A stretch of DNA of 47,515 nt, taken from NCBI GenBank assembly GCA_905235845.1, contig CAJONG010000002.1, positions 1-47,515 of the forward strand, given 5' to 3'. A model generated the notes under the pieces. The model was not told the origin of the DNA, did no database searches, and worked only from the letters and a program-made list of their open reading frames with translations. A program made the position numbers and the translations under genes. Of the stretch, positions 25,852 through 35,662 are shown piece after piece. The DNA comes from an uncultured Lachnospiraceae bacterium (GTDB lineage Bacteria; Bacillota; Clostridia; Lachnospirales; Lachnospiraceae). Each line of letters begins with the position of its first letter. The stretch's first letter is position 1.

Positions 25852-26499
25852 ATGAACGATTATATGGCCGAATACACCGCACTGGATGAGAAACTGACGG
25901 AATTGAATAAAAGATTGGAGAATTATCCCAAGGGATCACTTCGAAGGCGTGAGATTAAGGGCGGGGTGTATTATTATCTTCAGTATAGAGAAGGACAACA
26001 AGTCAAGAGTGTATATGTCCACGCAGATGATGTTTCCGATGTACGGGACAAGATAGATAAGAGAAAGGAATTGGAGCAAAGCATCAAGTCTATGCAGTCG
26101 CGAGTGGATCAATATGCCAGCGTGCTGGGCATACACAGGACATATCGTCCTGTTAAGGATGTTGACTATGAGAATTATACGCTTTTCATGTCTACAGTGG
26201 CGCATGACTATAAATCGCTTGATTCCGGGGAATTCATAACAAAATATGATGTATCAAAGTTTCGTGGAATTAATAAAAGGTATATTGCAGGATTCTTGGA
26301 TTATATTTACGGAATAGAACGTTGGAATATGCGAAAGACCAATGATTTGGTGTTGGATCCGTATACGTATCTGATGTACTTTAAGTATGAGGATAAGGAA
26401 GTATTAAAGCAGGAACTTCGGAAAGCGATACCGGCTTTTTTGAACCGGGGATTGTTGATCACGAATGTGCAGGAGGCAGTCAGTGGGACATTTGGTTGA
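25852..26499 (+). CDS. Putative antitoxin-like partner of a nucleotidyltransferase, 215 aa
   Basis: A 215-residue protein of no family I can name firmly. The N-terminal third has a helix (LDEKLTELNKRLENY) and a beta block KGSLRRREIKGGVYYYLQY, a pattern I have seen in small clostridial proteins next to nucleotidyltransferases. A coiled-coil stretch follows (ELEQSIKSMQSRVDQYASVL), then a helical C-terminal domain with DPYTYLMYFKYEDKEVL. The start follows GGAG. The next gene begins inside its last 17 bases, so the two are coupled. The order (regulator first, nucleotidyltransferase second) fits an AbiE- or MNT-type toxin-antitoxin pair, but which protein is toxic cannot be read from sequence. Confidence 0.6.
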   Translation: MNDYMAEYTALDEKLTELNKRLENYPKGSLRRREIKGGVYYYLQYREGQQVKSVYVHADDVSDVRDKIDKRKELEQSIKSMQSRVDQYASVLGIHRTYRPVKDVDYENYTLFMSTVAHDYKSLDSGEFITKYDVSKFRGINKRYIAGFLDYIYGIERWNMRKTNDLVLDPYTYLMYFKYEDKEVLKQELRKAIPAFLNRGLLITNVQEAVSGTFG

Positions 26500-27064
26500 G
26501 GAAGAATACTTATATAGGGAGAATATTGATGAGTATTTTGAGGCACTTGCCGTGGAGATTAAGCGCACAGGGATTGGTCTGCACAGAATACTTGTTGTTG
26601 GGGGAGCGGCAATGGCTCTCAAGTATCATGATGGAAGATCTACGGTAGATATAGATATATGTTTCCGTGAACAGAAGGACCTATATAACTGTTGCACGAA
26701 CGTGGCTGAGGAGTACGGTTTGCCGCAGGATTGGATCAATGCAGATGTAATGCATTCAGATTCTTTTTCGTATAAGCTGTTTGATAATGCAGAGCTATAT
26801 AAGTCGTTTGGTGACATACTGGAAGTATATGTAGCCAGCGATCTGGACTTGTATTGTATGAAGATAGTATCTTTTCGTCCTAAAGACGTACAGGATATGG
26901 AGGTCCTTGCGGAAACTTTAAGAAATAATAGTATTTCAAGGGATGATGTTATAGAAAACTTTATTCGTTTATATGGAAGCGAGTATTATCTTCGTAATGA
27001 TGATAGGAAGATCAAATTTGTAGATATGCAGCTAAGAAAAAATGAAGTACTCAGGGGGAGGTAG
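26483..27064 (+). CDS. Nucleotidyltransferase-fold protein (DUF6036/AbiEii-like)
   Basis: A 193-residue protein. The fold signature is ILVVGGAAMALKYHDGRSTVDIDICF: GG, then STVDID, the nucleotidyltransferase GG-x-DxD site. A later acidic residue region (ASDLDLYCMKIVSFRPKDVQDM) includes the lysine and aspartate that AbiEii-like proteins carry. It would transfer a nucleotide to RNA or protein. GTG 26483 is chosen because AGGAGG is 7 bases before it; an upstream in-frame ATG at 26465 has no ribosome site. It overlaps its partner gene. Confidence 0.75.
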   Translation: MGHLVEEEYLYRENIDEYFEALAVEIKRTGIGLHRILVVGGAAMALKYHDGRSTVDIDICFREQKDLYNCCTNVAEEYGLPQDWINADVMHSDSFSYKLFDNAELYKSFGDILEVYVASDLDLYCMKIVSFRPKDVQDMEVLAETLRNNSISRDDVIENFIRLYGSEYYLRNDDRKIKFVDMQLRKNEVLRGR

Positions 27065-27313
27065 TGTGAACTTGAAGACAGTTCGGCACAGATTATACGG
27101 GCACTTATAAATATCTTGCCTGTATAGGTGGAGATATCCTAAGACGGAATATATGGTATGACCGTACGTGATACCTGCGATATATCCTGTGACGGAGCGT
27201 GATATAACAGTAAGCAGATATGGTCGTAAGCAGGGTTGAAAACAACTAAGTGTATGGTAAAATATACTATAGCGAGGATTGGACGACCGGTTAAGACTAT
27301 CAGGAGGTGGAAA
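27065..27313. other. Intergenic region with a promoter and an imperfect palindrome
   Basis: No gene is seen in these 249 bases. GGTAT at 27155 and ATACC at 27171-27175 frame an imperfect 21-bp palindrome with CGTACG-like core. Repeated GATATA/GACGGAG strings (27170-27210) have no clear meaning. The promoter at 27236 is described separately. Confidence 0.5.
27236..27263 (+). promoter_or_regulatory. Sigma-A promoter of the YtxH-like gene
   Basis: TTGAAA (27236-27241), 16 bases, and TAAAAT (27258-27263) preceded by TGG. The start would be near 27270, with AGGAGGTGG before the GTG at 27314. Confidence 0.65.
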
Positions 27314-27526
27314 GTGAAGAAAATGCTGTATGAACTGTACAAAAGAAGAGAGAAGATACTTATTCTGCTGGTAGGGATATTCTTCGGGACCATAGTGGGT
27401 ATTTTTCTGGCTCCGGCCAAGAACGGAATTACGATAGGCAGCTATAACGGCAATAATTCATCCGGCAAGGACAGCGAGGAAGAATTTAATAAGGACCTTG
27501 CTATGGAGATGGGAGAATTAAGGTAG
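27314..27526 (+). CDS. Small YtxH-like membrane protein, 70 aa
   Basis: A 70-residue protein with a basic N-terminus (KKMLYELYKRREK), one membrane span ILILLVGIFFGTIVGIFLAP and a polar, acidic tail rich in Asn, Ser and Asp. GTIVGIFLAPAKNG has the Gly-x-x-x-Gly and APxxG marks of YtxH, a stress-linked small membrane protein. The start is GTG behind AGGAGGTGG; an ATG three codons later is less likely. It has its own promoter. Confidence 0.7.
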   Translation: MKKMLYELYKRREKILILLVGIFFGTIVGIFLAPAKNGITIGSYNGNNSSGKDSEEEFNKDLAMEMGELR

Positions 27527-27616
27527 ATTTCACAATATATGAAAGGCAGGTATTTTACTATGTTTAAGAGGATTATATGTAACGGGTATCGCTCTTCCTG
27601 TTGACGGCGGATACAC

Positions 27617-28336
27617 ATGCATGTAAAAGGTCTTAACAGGAATCAGATTAAATATATAGTCATAATCGCGATGGTGATCGACCATATAGCCTGGGCCTTT
27701 GTGCCGACACTGTCCGGTCTTGGGATAGCGATGCATTTCATTGGCAGACTTACGGGTCCCACGATGGCTTTTTTCATTGCCGAGGGATATCTGCATACGA
27801 GTGATATTAAAAGGTATGCTGCAAGACTTTGTATTTTTGCGTTCATATCATGGATACCATTCAGTATCTTTGAGAACGGGAGATGGCCGACGTGTGATTT
27901 TGGCATGATATATACACTTTTTCTTGGACTAATAGCAGTCTGGGTGTGGGATAAGGCCAAGATCAACTATTATTTTAAAATAGCAATTGTTATTATAATC
28001 CTGTTGCTGTCCTCATTCGGAGACTGGTCATATACAGCGGTTCTGATCCCCCTTATTCTGGTTAATTATAAGGATGATGAAGAGCTCAAATGGGGTGGGC
28101 TTATTCTCATATGCCTGGTAAAGATTGCTCTTGCCATGACATATGGATGGAAAAGTGGATTGATGCAATCCGGAATACTTCTGGTTCCGCTAATGCTTAT
28201 ATTTTTGTATAATGGTGAGGCAGGAAGCAAACACCATTTTCATAAATGGTTCTTTTATGTATTCTATCCGCTGCATCTTGTTATATTGATTATCATAAGA
28301 TATAAAGTGCTGGGGATAGGCGTGAAGTTTTTTTAA
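27617..28336 (+). CDS. TraX family membrane protein
   Basis: A 239-residue polytopic protein of the TraX family. It starts LNRNQIKYIVIIAMVIDH, the family's usual opening, followed by FIGRLTGPTMAFFIAEGY and ENGRWPTCDFGMIYTLF and a closing WFFYVFYPLHL. TraX of plasmid F acetylates pilin; chromosomal copies in Clostridia are thought to acetylate another surface target. It has eight or so spans. The ribosome site is weak (GGCGGATA). I see no other conjugation gene, so the name does not imply a plasmid. Confidence 0.9.
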   Translation: MHVKGLNRNQIKYIVIIAMVIDHIAWAFVPTLSGLGIAMHFIGRLTGPTMAFFIAEGYLHTSDIKRYAARLCIFAFISWIPFSIFENGRWPTCDFGMIYTLFLGLIAVWVWDKAKINYYFKIAIVIIILLLSSFGDWSYTAVLIPLILVNYKDDEELKWGGLILICLVKIALAMTYGWKSGLMQSGILLVPLMLIFLYNGEAGSKHHFHKWFFYVFYPLHLVILIIIRYKVLGIGVKFF

Positions 28337-28352
28337 CTATCAAGGTGAACTC

Positions 28353-28613
28353 ATGAACAGTGAGATAAGGATGAATGTATCCTCCCTTGTACGCAAGGAT
28401 GGGGAAAAAGCCATATATGTCCTTTTTACGGATGGAGATAAGGAGGCAGAGTTCGTCGTGCCTGAGGGCAGGCTGCTTGACAATAAAGGCTTCTCGGATA
28501 AGGAGATAACAGAGCTTAGGGATTATCTTCATAATGAGCAGGACTACATATACAGTGTGGCAAAAAAGGTGAATCCCATGAAAGGATTCATGGGTAAAAA
28601 GCAGGGCGTGTAA
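28353..28613 (+). CDS. Hypothetical protein, 86 aa
   Basis: I do not recognise it by name. It reads as a compact beta-rich domain (EKAIYVLFTDGDKEAEFVVP, then GFSDKEITELRDYL) and ends with a basic tail (NPMKGFMGKKQGV). It has no signal peptide. AAGGTGA precedes the ATG. It stands one base before the endoglucanase gene and 16 bases after traX, in one apparent operon. Similar small proteins occur in Lachnospiraceae from memory; no role is known to me. Confidence 0.7.
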   Translation: MNSEIRMNVSSLVRKDGEKAIYVLFTDGDKEAEFVVPEGRLLDNKGFSDKEITELRDYLHNEQDYIYSVAKKVNPMKGFMGKKQGV

Positions 28614-28614
28614 T

Positions 28615-29805
28615 ATGGTAGCCGGAAAAAGGAGGTTTATTACAGCGATCTGTCTGATAATGGCGATCATTATATCAGGCTGTGCAGTCAGTAATAAAGT
28701 TGATAATAAGGAAAACGATAATGCGGATAAGTGGGAAGAGGAAGCTATCCTTCTAATGAGTGAGACTGAGCCGGCAGAGGATGAAAAAGAGAATAATACA
28801 GTAAGTCCATCGGGTTATACAGATCCGGTCAATATAGATGAGGTAGTGGGGAATGAGGAGAATGATATGAAGACAAAGTATGACAAGCACGGCGCATTAC
28901 ATGTGAATAACAGTGGAAAGTTAGTGGATCATAACGGTGAGATAGTGACTTTGCGCGGTTATTCTACCCATGGGATCAATCTCTACGGTGATTATATCAA
29001 CAGGGATTTCCTTGAGTATATGAGAGATGAATGGAAGATAGATGTGATAAGGCTGGCTATGTATACGGCGGAAGAGAACGGCTATTGCATTACATCCGAT
29101 GAGAAAAGGGAAGAGCTCATGGAGATTATTGACCGAGGAGTTAAGGCGGCTACAGAGCTTGGCTTATATGTGATAATAGACTGGCATATACTTTCGGATA
29201 ACAATCCTCATATATATGAGGATATGGCTGCAGATTTCTGGGATAAGATATCCGACAGATATTCTTCATACGGCAATATATTCTATGAGATATGCAATGA
29301 ACCCAATTCGGGCTGTACATGGCAGGATATCAAGACATACAGCGACAGGATGATCCCAATAATAAGGAAGAACGACCCTTATGCTGTTATACTTGTGGGT
29401 ACTCCCGAATGGAGTCAGCGAGTGGATGAGGCTGCCGACGATCCCATAAATACGGATGATAATATTATGTATGTACTGCATTTCTATGCTGATACACATA
29501 GAGACTATCTAAGGGGCGTTGGACAGAGTGCCATCGACAGAAAGCTTCCGCTCTTCGTGACGGAATTCGGGACCTGTGCGGCCGACGGCGGCGGAGCGCA
29601 TAACACCGAAGAAGCTGAAAAGTGGATGAAGCTGCTTGATGATAACGATATAAGCTATGTTATATGGAATATATCCAATAAGGATGAAACCAGTGCCATG
29701 ATCATGCCTTGGTGTGATAAGGTGACAGGTGATTATACCGATGACGAATTACGAGAGCCGGCGAAGTGGTACCGGGATGTCCTTAAGAGTGCTTCCGGCA
29801 GATAG
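28615..29805 (+). CDS. GH5 endoglucanase (cellulase) lipoprotein
   Basis: A 396-residue secreted cellulase-type enzyme, cut and lipid-anchored at Cys23 (MAIIISGCAVS). An acidic linker of about 70 residues separates the anchor from the catalytic domain. The GH5 motifs are LRGYSTHGINLYGDY, DWHIL, the acid/base E229 in CNEPNSG, and the nucleophile E317 in FVTEFGTC. RLAMYTAEENGY points to subfamily GH5_2, the endoglucanase group. No carbohydrate-binding module or dockerin follows, so it works as a single surface enzyme. It breaks cellulose or related beta-glucan chains near the cell. No sugar transporter lies beside it. It ends 56 bases before a convergent gene. Confidence 0.92.
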   Translation: MVAGKRRFITAICLIMAIIISGCAVSNKVDNKENDNADKWEEEAILLMSETEPAEDEKENNTVSPSGYTDPVNIDEVVGNEENDMKTKYDKHGALHVNNSGKLVDHNGEIVTLRGYSTHGINLYGDYINRDFLEYMRDEWKIDVIRLAMYTAEENGYCITSDEKREELMEIIDRGVKAATELGLYVIIDWHILSDNNPHIYEDMAADFWDKISDRYSSYGNIFYEICNEPNSGCTWQDIKTYSDRMIPIIRKNDPYAVILVGTPEWSQRVDEAADDPINTDDNIMYVLHFYADTHRDYLRGVGQSAIDRKLPLFVTEFGTCAADGGGAHNTEEAEKWMKLLDDNDISYVIWNISNKDETSAMIMPWCDKVTGDYTDDELREPAKWYRDVLKSASGR

Positions 29806-29861
29806 ATCACAGACAACCATAGGATTATGACAAATATATAGTTCCTGCGAGCTGGCATCGG

Positions 29862-30155
29862 TCACATAATCGTAGAGAGAGGCTTGTCATGAACATTGTT
29901 CCAAAGCTTCCCTCTGATATCATGTTGTGAATTAAGCCAGTCCACGGCTTCATCGCGACCGTCCTCCGTGAGAGGGAAGACCTCGCTTGTCTTAAGAGCA
30001 TCATCGGTGCTGTAGAAGGAATAGGGTTCAGGCCAGATGGTGGCAAGAATCTCATCATTGCCATTATTAGCCAGTCTGTAACGCATACCTGTATCTGAGC
30101 CTGTAAAGGGCTCTTTTTTAATGAAATTAAGTGATACCTTCTCTTTCTCTATCAT
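29862..30155 (-). CDS. Hypothetical protein, 97 aa
   Basis: A 97-residue protein on the minus strand, between the endoglucanase and the activase gene. It has GSDTGMRYRLANNGN and ILATIWPEPYSFYSTDD, then a helical end (DEAVDWLNSQHD). I recall a family with GMRYRI and WPEPFSF, sometimes labelled as acetyltransferase without good reason; a GNAT fold is not evident. It is soluble. No ribosome site is evident in the few bases before its ATG. It may be co-transcribed with the activase upstream (30267), since both read leftwards. Confidence 0.65.
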   Translation of the reverse strand: MIEKEKVSLNFIKKEPFTGSDTGMRYRLANNGNDEILATIWPEPYSFYSTDDALKTSEVFPLTEDGRDEAVDWLNSQHDIRGKLWNNVHDKPLSTIM

Positions 30156-30266
30156 GTATCCCTATACCTCAATATTCCCTCTGTAATAACCTTGTAATAT
30201 ACATTAAATATACATGCAATACATATGTAAATCTTACATGGCAATTATTAATTCATGAATCAATAA

Positions 30267-33200
30267 TCATGACGCATTCAAGCGCTTGAATGCACTGCTT
30301 AGCATGAGTTTGATCCTGTTGAGCTGGTTCACCTCGCTGGCACCCGGATCATAGTCAATGGCTACGATATTGGCTTCCGGATGGGTACGCCTTATCTCCT
30401 TGATGACTCCTTTGCCGACTATATGATTGGGCAGGCATCCGAAGGGCTGTGTACATACGATATTAGTAGCCCCGTCATGTATGAGTTCAATCATCTCGCC
30501 CACAAGGAACCATCCCTCACCGGTCTGATTGCCGATGGATACATAGTCCTTGGCATAGTCTGCAAGGGTAAGTATATCGCTGTAGGGAGTAAAGTGTTTA
30601 CTCCTCTTAAAGGCATCATTAGCCGGCTTCTGCAGGAATTGTAAGGCTTTGATGCCAAGCGAAGAGATCCTGGCTGACTTCTTGCTCGTACCGAGATTCT
30701 CCGCCTTATATATCTGATTATAGAAGCAGTAGTGCATGAATCCGAAAAGCTCCGGTACTACAACCTCGGCGCCCTCTGATTCAAGCAGTTCAACCAGATG
30801 ATTATTGCCGGTGGGAGAGTACTTAACAAGGATCTCGCCCACTATACCCACGCGGGGCTTTTTAATATCCTCATGGATGGGGATGGAATCAAATTCCGCC
30901 ACCATATCACGGCATATCTTCCTGAATTCATGCAGGGAGGGATACTTCCTGCTACAAAAGCGGACGCATGTATCTACCCATTTTCTGTGCACCTTCTCTA
31001 CAGAGCCCGGAGTTATCTCATAGGGTCTCATGCGATATACGGTCTTCTGGAGTATATCACCGAAAGCAGCTCCGTAAGCGGCGCGTAAGAGGAAGGGGAT
31101 ATCGATCTTAAAGCCCGGATTGGATTCGATGCCTCCGAGGTTAAGGGATATTACAGGGATATGCTCAAGTCCTGCCTTACGCAGGGCACGTCTGATAAAG
31201 CCGATATAATTGGTGGCCCTGCATCCTCCGCCGGTCTGTGTGATGATCAGGGCAACCTTATCAGTATCATACTTACCCGATTCAAGGGCGGCCATAAGCT
31301 GACCTACCACTATAAGGGAAGGATAACATGCGTCATTATTAACATATTTAAGTCCGGCATCTATGGCAGTTCTGTTGTCATTATCAAGGACTACCAGATT
31401 GTATCCGCTTGCTGCCATGGCAGGACCAAGGATGTCAAAGTGTATGGGAGACATCTGGGGACAGAGTATGGTATAGCTGTCGCGCATCTTTTCGGTAAAC
31501 TGCACCTTGGTAATAGCACTTGAACGGATCGTACGTTTATCGCCCTTGCGCTTTTTGACTTCAAGGGCAGAGATGAGGGAACGTATTCTTATCCTTGCGG
31601 CTCCGAGATTATTGATCTCATCTATCTTAAGACAGGTATATATCTTGTCGGAGCCTGACAGAATATCATTAACCTGATCCGTAGTGACGGCATCGAGTCC
31701 GCAGCCGAAGGAATTAAGTTGTATCAGATCGAGGTAATCCACGGTCTTAACGAAGCTTGCGGCTGCATACAGTCTTGAATGATACATCCACTGATCCATG
31801 ACGATCAAAGGTCGCTCGGGCTTAGCCAGATGGGATATCGAATCCTCCGTTAGCACTGCGAATCCGTAGGATGTGATAAGCTCCGGTATACCGTGATTGA
31901 TCTCGGGGTCTAAGTGGTAGGGCCTTCCTGCAAGTACGATACCTCTTGTGCCGGTATCCTTAAGGTACTTAAGTGTCTCTTCGCCCTTATTTCTTACATC
32001 AGTTCTGGCAGCATCTAGCTCTTCCCATGCATCGTGTACAGCCGCCGTTATCTCCCATTCGGGAATCTCCTTAAATTCCTTCTTAAGGGCTTCCATAACG
32101 GTGTCGATGGAGGTAAAGGCCATGAAAGGGTTCTTAAAGATTACTTCACCACGTCCTATCTCTTCTACATTGTTCTTGATATTCTCAGGGTAGGAGGTAA
32201 CTATGGGGCAGTTGTAGTGATTGCCCGCATCCTTGAATTCCTCTCGCTCGTAGAACAGGGAAGGATAGAAGATGAAGTCAACACCCTCATGTATGAGCCA
32301 CATTATATGTCCGTGAGCTATCTTGGCCGGATAACACTCGGATTCGCTTGGTATTGATTCGATACCGAGTTCGTATATCTTATGAGTCGAGCTTGGAGAC
32401 AAGACGACTTTGTAATGAAGCTTAGTAAAGAATGTATACCAGAAAGGATAATTTTCATATATATTAAGGACTCTGGGAATACCTACGGTTCCACGAACCG
32501 CCTTGGAGCTTTCCAAGGGCTCGTAGGAGAAGAGCCGCTTAAGCTTATAATCGAAGAGATTGGGGATACCTGTATCAACCTTGGCTTTGCCGAGGCCGCG
32601 TTCGCAACGATTGCCTGATATATACTGTCTGCCGCCGGAGAAGCGGTTGATCGTAAGCCTGCAATTATTGGTACAGCCCTTACATTTGGCCATACTTGCC
32701 TCATACTTAAGTTCTGTGATCTCTTTAAGGCTTAACATTGTGGACTTATAGCCTTCCTCGTATTTTTCTCTGGCTATAAGGGCGGCACCGAAAGCGCCCA
32801 TGATACCGGCGATATCAGGTCTTATGGCTTCACATCCGGCGATCTTCTCGAAGGCTCTGAGGACAGCATCATTATAGAATGTACCGCCCTGTACTACTAT
32901 ATTACGGCCAAGCTCCGATGCACTTGATACCTTGATGACCTTAAAGAGAGCATTTTTGATAACGGAATATGCAAGACCGGCAGATATATCAGCTACGGTA
33001 GCACCTTCCTTCTGAGCCTGCTTGACCTTACTGTTCATGAACACGGTACATCTGGTGCCAAGGTCTATGGGATAAGGGGCAAAAAGCGCCTCACCTGCAA
33101 ATTCCTGTACACTTAAGTCAAGGGATGAAGCGAATGTCTCTATGAAGCTTCCGCAGCCGGAGGAACAGGCCTCGTTAAGCTGTACGGAATCAACGCAGCT

Positions 33201-34502
33201 ATTCTTGATCTTGATACACTTCATATCCTGACCGCCGATATCAAGGATACAGTCCACATCGGGGTTAAAGAATGCGGCGGCATAGTAGTGAGCCACAGTC
33301 TCCACCTCGCCGTCATCCAACATAAATGCGGCTTTCATAAGCGCTTCGCCGTAGCCTGTAGAGCAGGAGCGAACTATCCTTGCACCCTCGGGGAGTTTAT
33401 CATAGATATCCTTGATGGCATCAATGGCTGTCTGTAACGGGCTTCCGTTATTATTGCTGTAGAATGAGTGCAGAAGCTTGCCGTCCTCGCTGACAAGTGC
33501 GATCTTGGTAGTGGTTGAGCCGGCATCGATACCAAGGAAACAGTTGCCTTTATAGTCTGACAGGGGAGCGGTTATAACATGAGCCTTTTTATGTCTTTCA
33601 CTGAATGCGTCATAGCTTTCCTTATCCGGGAAAAGCGGCTCCATTCGCGCCACCTCAAAATCCATCTTGATACCGTTACTTAAGCGGTCTGTAAGTGCTG
33701 CAAGAGATATGCACACCTCATCCTTGGAATTGAGCGCTGACCCCATCGCTGCGAACAGATGTGAATTATTAAGCTCTATTGTATGTTCGTCATCAAGCTT
33801 AAGTGTCCTTATGAAAGCGACCTTAAGCTCAGAGAGAAAGTGCAGGGGTCCGCCAAGGAACGCCACATGTCCTCTTATGGGCTTACCGCAGGCAAGACCG
33901 GAGATGGTCTGATTGACCACGGCCTGAAAAATGGATGCTGCAAGGTCTTCTCTGGTAGCACCGTCATTGATAAGGGGCTGGATGTCCGTCTTGGCAAAAA
34001 CACCGCATCTGGCGGCTATCGTATACAGAGAATTGTAGTTTTTGGCATATTCGTTAAGTCCGGTGGCATCCGTCTGCAACAGGGCGGCCATCTGGTCTAT
34101 GAATGATCCGGTTCCGCCGGCACAGATCCCGTTCATTCGCTGCTCAACATTACCATTCTCAAAATATATGATCTTGGCATCCTCACCGCCAAGCTCAATG
34201 GCCACATCGGTCTTGGGCGCGAAGGTCTCAAGAGAGGTCGCAACGGCTATGACTTCCTGAGTGAACGGACAATCAAGGTGATTGGCTAATGTCAGTCCGC
34301 CACTGCCCGTGATCATGGGGTGAACATCTATATCCCCTAAAGATTCCTTCGCATCCTTAAGAAGCCCTGCAAGTGTACCCTGTATATCCGCAAAATGCCT
34401 CTTATAATCGGAAAAAAGAAGATTATTCTCTTCATCCATTATCGCAACCTTGACAGTGGTTGAACCTATATCTATTCCAAGTGAATATCGTGTCTTAGCC
34501 AT
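30267..34502 (-). CDS. Acyl-CoA dehydratase activase fusion (two BcrA/HgdC ATPase units, DUF2229, HgdB-like)
   Basis: A 1411-residue protein that joins domains usually separate. Two ATPase units of the BadF/BcrA/HgdC type come first ([14 protein letters not shown] near residue 10; [15 protein letters not shown] near residue 325). Their iron-sulfur loops read [12 protein letters not shown] and [13 protein letters not shown]; only the second has the extra cysteine normally used to bridge the cluster. A Cys-rich stretch ([12 protein letters not shown], then GNRCERG) and a DUF2229 domain follow, and the last third resembles the HgdB/dehydratase fold ([25 protein letters not shown]). In such enzymes the activase drives an electron into the dehydratase. 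No separate dehydratase lies near. ATG 34502 is used; a GTG 42 bases earlier is possible. Confidence 0.9.
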   Translation of the reverse strand: MAKTRYSLGIDIGSTTVKVAIMDEENNLLFSDYKRHFADIQGTLAGLLKDAKESLGDIDVHPMITGSGGLTLANHLDCPFTQEVIAVATSLETFAPKTDVAIELGGEDAKIIYFENGNVEQRMNGICAGGTGSFIDQMAALLQTDATGLNEYAKNYNSLYTIAARCGVFAKTDIQPLINDGATREDLAASIFQAVVNQTISGLACGKPIRGHVAFLGGPLHFLSELKVAFIRTLKLDDEHTIELNNSHLFAAMGSALNSKDEVCISLAALTDRLSNGIKMDFEVARMEPLFPDKESYDAFSERHKKAHVITAPLSDYKGNCFLGIDAGSTTTKIALVSEDGKLLHSFYSNNNGSPLQTAIDAIKDIYDKLPEGARIVRSCSTGYGEALMKAAFMLDDGEVETVAHYYAAAFFNPDVDCILDIGGQDMKCIKIKNSCVDSVQLNEACSSGCGSFIETFASSLDLSVQEFAGEALFAPYPIDLGTRCTVFMNSKVKQAQKEGATVADISAGLAYSVIKNALFKVIKVSSASELGRNIVVQGGTFYNDAVLRAFEKIAGCEAIRPDIAGIMGAFGAALIAREKYEEGYKSTMLSLKEITELKYEASMAKCKGCTNNCRLTINRFSGGRQYISGNRCERGLGKAKVDTGIPNLFDYKLKRLFSYEPLESSKAVRGTVGIPRVLNIYENYPFWYTFFTKLHYKVVLSPSSTHKIYELGIESIPSESECYPAKIAHGHIMWLIHEGVDFIFYPSLFYEREEFKDAGNHYNCPIVTSYPENIKNNVEEIGRGEVIFKNPFMAFTSIDTVMEALKKEFKEIPEWEITAAVHDAWEELDAARTDVRNKGEETLKYLKDTGTRGIVLAGRPYHLDPEINHGIPELITSYGFAVLTEDSISHLAKPERPLIVMDQWMYHSRLYAAASFVKTVDYLDLIQLNSFGCGLDAVTTDQVNDILSGSDKIYTCLKIDEINNLGAARIRIRSLISALEVKKRKGDKRTIRSSAITKVQFTEKMRDSYTILCPQMSPIHFDILGPAMAASGYNLVVLDNDNRTAIDAGLKYVNNDACYPSLIVVGQLMAALESGKYDTDKVALIITQTGGGCRATNYIGFIRRALRKAGLEHIPVISLNLGGIESNPGFKIDIPFLLRAAYGAAFGDILQKTVYRMRPYEITPGSVEKVHRKWVDTCVRFCSRKYPSLHEFRKICRDMVAEFDSIPIHEDIKKPRVGIVGEILVKYSPTGNNHLVELLESEGAEVVVPELFGFMHYCFYNQIYKAENLGTSKKSARISSLGIKALQFLQKPANDAFKRSKHFTPYSDILTLADYAKDYVSIGNQTGEGWFLVGEMIELIHDGATNIVCTQPFGCLPNHIVGKGVIKEIRRTHPEANIVAIDYDPGASEVNQLNRIKLMLSSAFKRLNAS

Positions 34503-34768
34503 TATTATCTCGTCACTTTCTTCGTATGTAGTATCCGTGACCACATTTAATAGGTAGAATTACAACTTAAGCAATCCTATCTATTCTACTTAAGAGCCCT
34601 CAAAAAATCAAGCATAATAGGATTATTTATGAAAGTTTAATAGTTAATGGCTTTTTAATTATTATAATATGCCAAAATGTGGTAAGATATATGCGGACTT
34701 TTTATCGGGGAAGCGAATCATATGAATATATGTCGCAAATGAAATGAACCAAATTACGGAGACTGACT
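34503..34768. other. Divergent intergenic region between activase and rhomboid-like genes
   Basis: No gene in 266 bases. CTTAAG occurs twice (about 34567 and 34590) in a direct repeat ACTTAAG. A TATAAT-type box at about 34660 suits the rightward gene but lacks a good -35. No terminator is seen, as expected for divergent genes. Confidence 0.4.
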
Positions 34769-35662
34769 ATGAAACAGAGTTTTAGCGATAGGATGGAACA
34801 AAAGCTTGGCAGATACGCCATAAGGAATATAACCTTATACCTGATAATATGTTATGCCTTCGGGTATGTGATAGAACTGGTCAACCCGGATTTTATAGGC
34901 TTCATGACACTTGAACCGGCATATATATTACATGGGCAGATATGGAGGATATTCACATGGCTTGTGATTCCACCCAGTGAGAGCAATCTTTTCTTCGTAC
35001 TTATCATGTTATACTTCTATTACAGCATAGGAAGAAGTCTTGAAATGGTATGGGGAACATACAGGCTGAACGTATATCTTATATCGGGTATGTTGTATAC
35101 GATAGCCGGAAGCTTCATACTCTATGGGATAATGAGGGGTCTCGGGGCTCCGGCAATGACCACGTTCGGACCGGCTTTTTCAACGACATATATCAATCTG
35201 TCGATCTTCCTTGCGTATGCGGCGACATTCCCGGAGATGCGGGTATTGCTTTTCTTCATAATACCCATCAAGGTCAAGGTGTTGGGTATCATATATGTTG
35301 TAATACTTGCATATGAGTGTATAAGCATAGGTATCAGATACGGAATGCTGATCGGAATGATATATTGGGTAGTAATAGGTGCATCGTTGCTTAACTTTGT
35401 GATATTCTTCTTCACTTCAAGGGGTAAGGTTAAGTTCAATCCAAGGCAGGCAAAGCAGCGCATGGAATACAGACATAATGTAGCCAAAGCGGAGCAAAAT
35501 AAGATATCCAAGCATAAATGTGCCGTATGCGGCAGGACAAGCGACAGCAATCCGGAGCTTGAATTCCGCTTCTGCTCTAAGTGTCAGGGCAATTATGAGT
35601 ATTGCAGTGACCACCTTTTTACCCATTCACATATCAGATATGACAACACGGGGGATAACTAA
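34769..35662 (+). CDS. Rhomboid-like membrane protein without catalytic residues, zinc-binding tail
   Basis: A 297-residue protein with about six spans. The front half is rhomboid-like (LHGQIWRIFTWLVIPP, then SIGRSLEMVWGTYRLN), but the place for the catalytic GxSG reads AFSTTYINLSIF, and no conserved His is found in the last span (GMIYWVVIGASLLN). It is therefore probably an inactive pseudorhomboid or Derlin-like protein. After a basic stretch it ends with a zinc-binding tail, CAVCGRTSD...FCSKCQGNYEYCSDH, with five or six Cys and a His. The stop overlaps the next start by one base, so it is made together with the sigma-like protein. Confidence 0.75.
   Translation: MKQSFSDRMEQKLGRYAIRNITLYLIICYAFGYVIELVNPDFIGFMTLEPAYILHGQIWRIFTWLVIPPSESNLFFVLIMLYFYYSIGRSLEMVWGTYRLNVYLISGMLYTIAGSFILYGIMRGLGAPAMTTFGPAFSTTYINLSIFLAYAATFPEMRVLLFFIIPIKVKVLGIIYVVILAYECISIGIRYGMLIGMIYWVVIGASLLNFVIFFFTSRGKVKFNPRQAKQRMEYRHNVAKAEQNKISKHKCAVCGRTSDSNPELEFRFCSKCQGNYEYCSDHLFTHSHIRYDNTGDN

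Noticed and set aside
27617-28336. TraX as evidence for a conjugative element
   Set aside because: Chromosomal TraX-family genes are common in Clostridia and no relaxase, coupling protein or pilus gene is in the window.
34042-34260. Plus-strand open frames throughout 30.3-34.5 kb
   Set aside because: They are shadows of the long minus-strand activase gene and have no ribosome sites.
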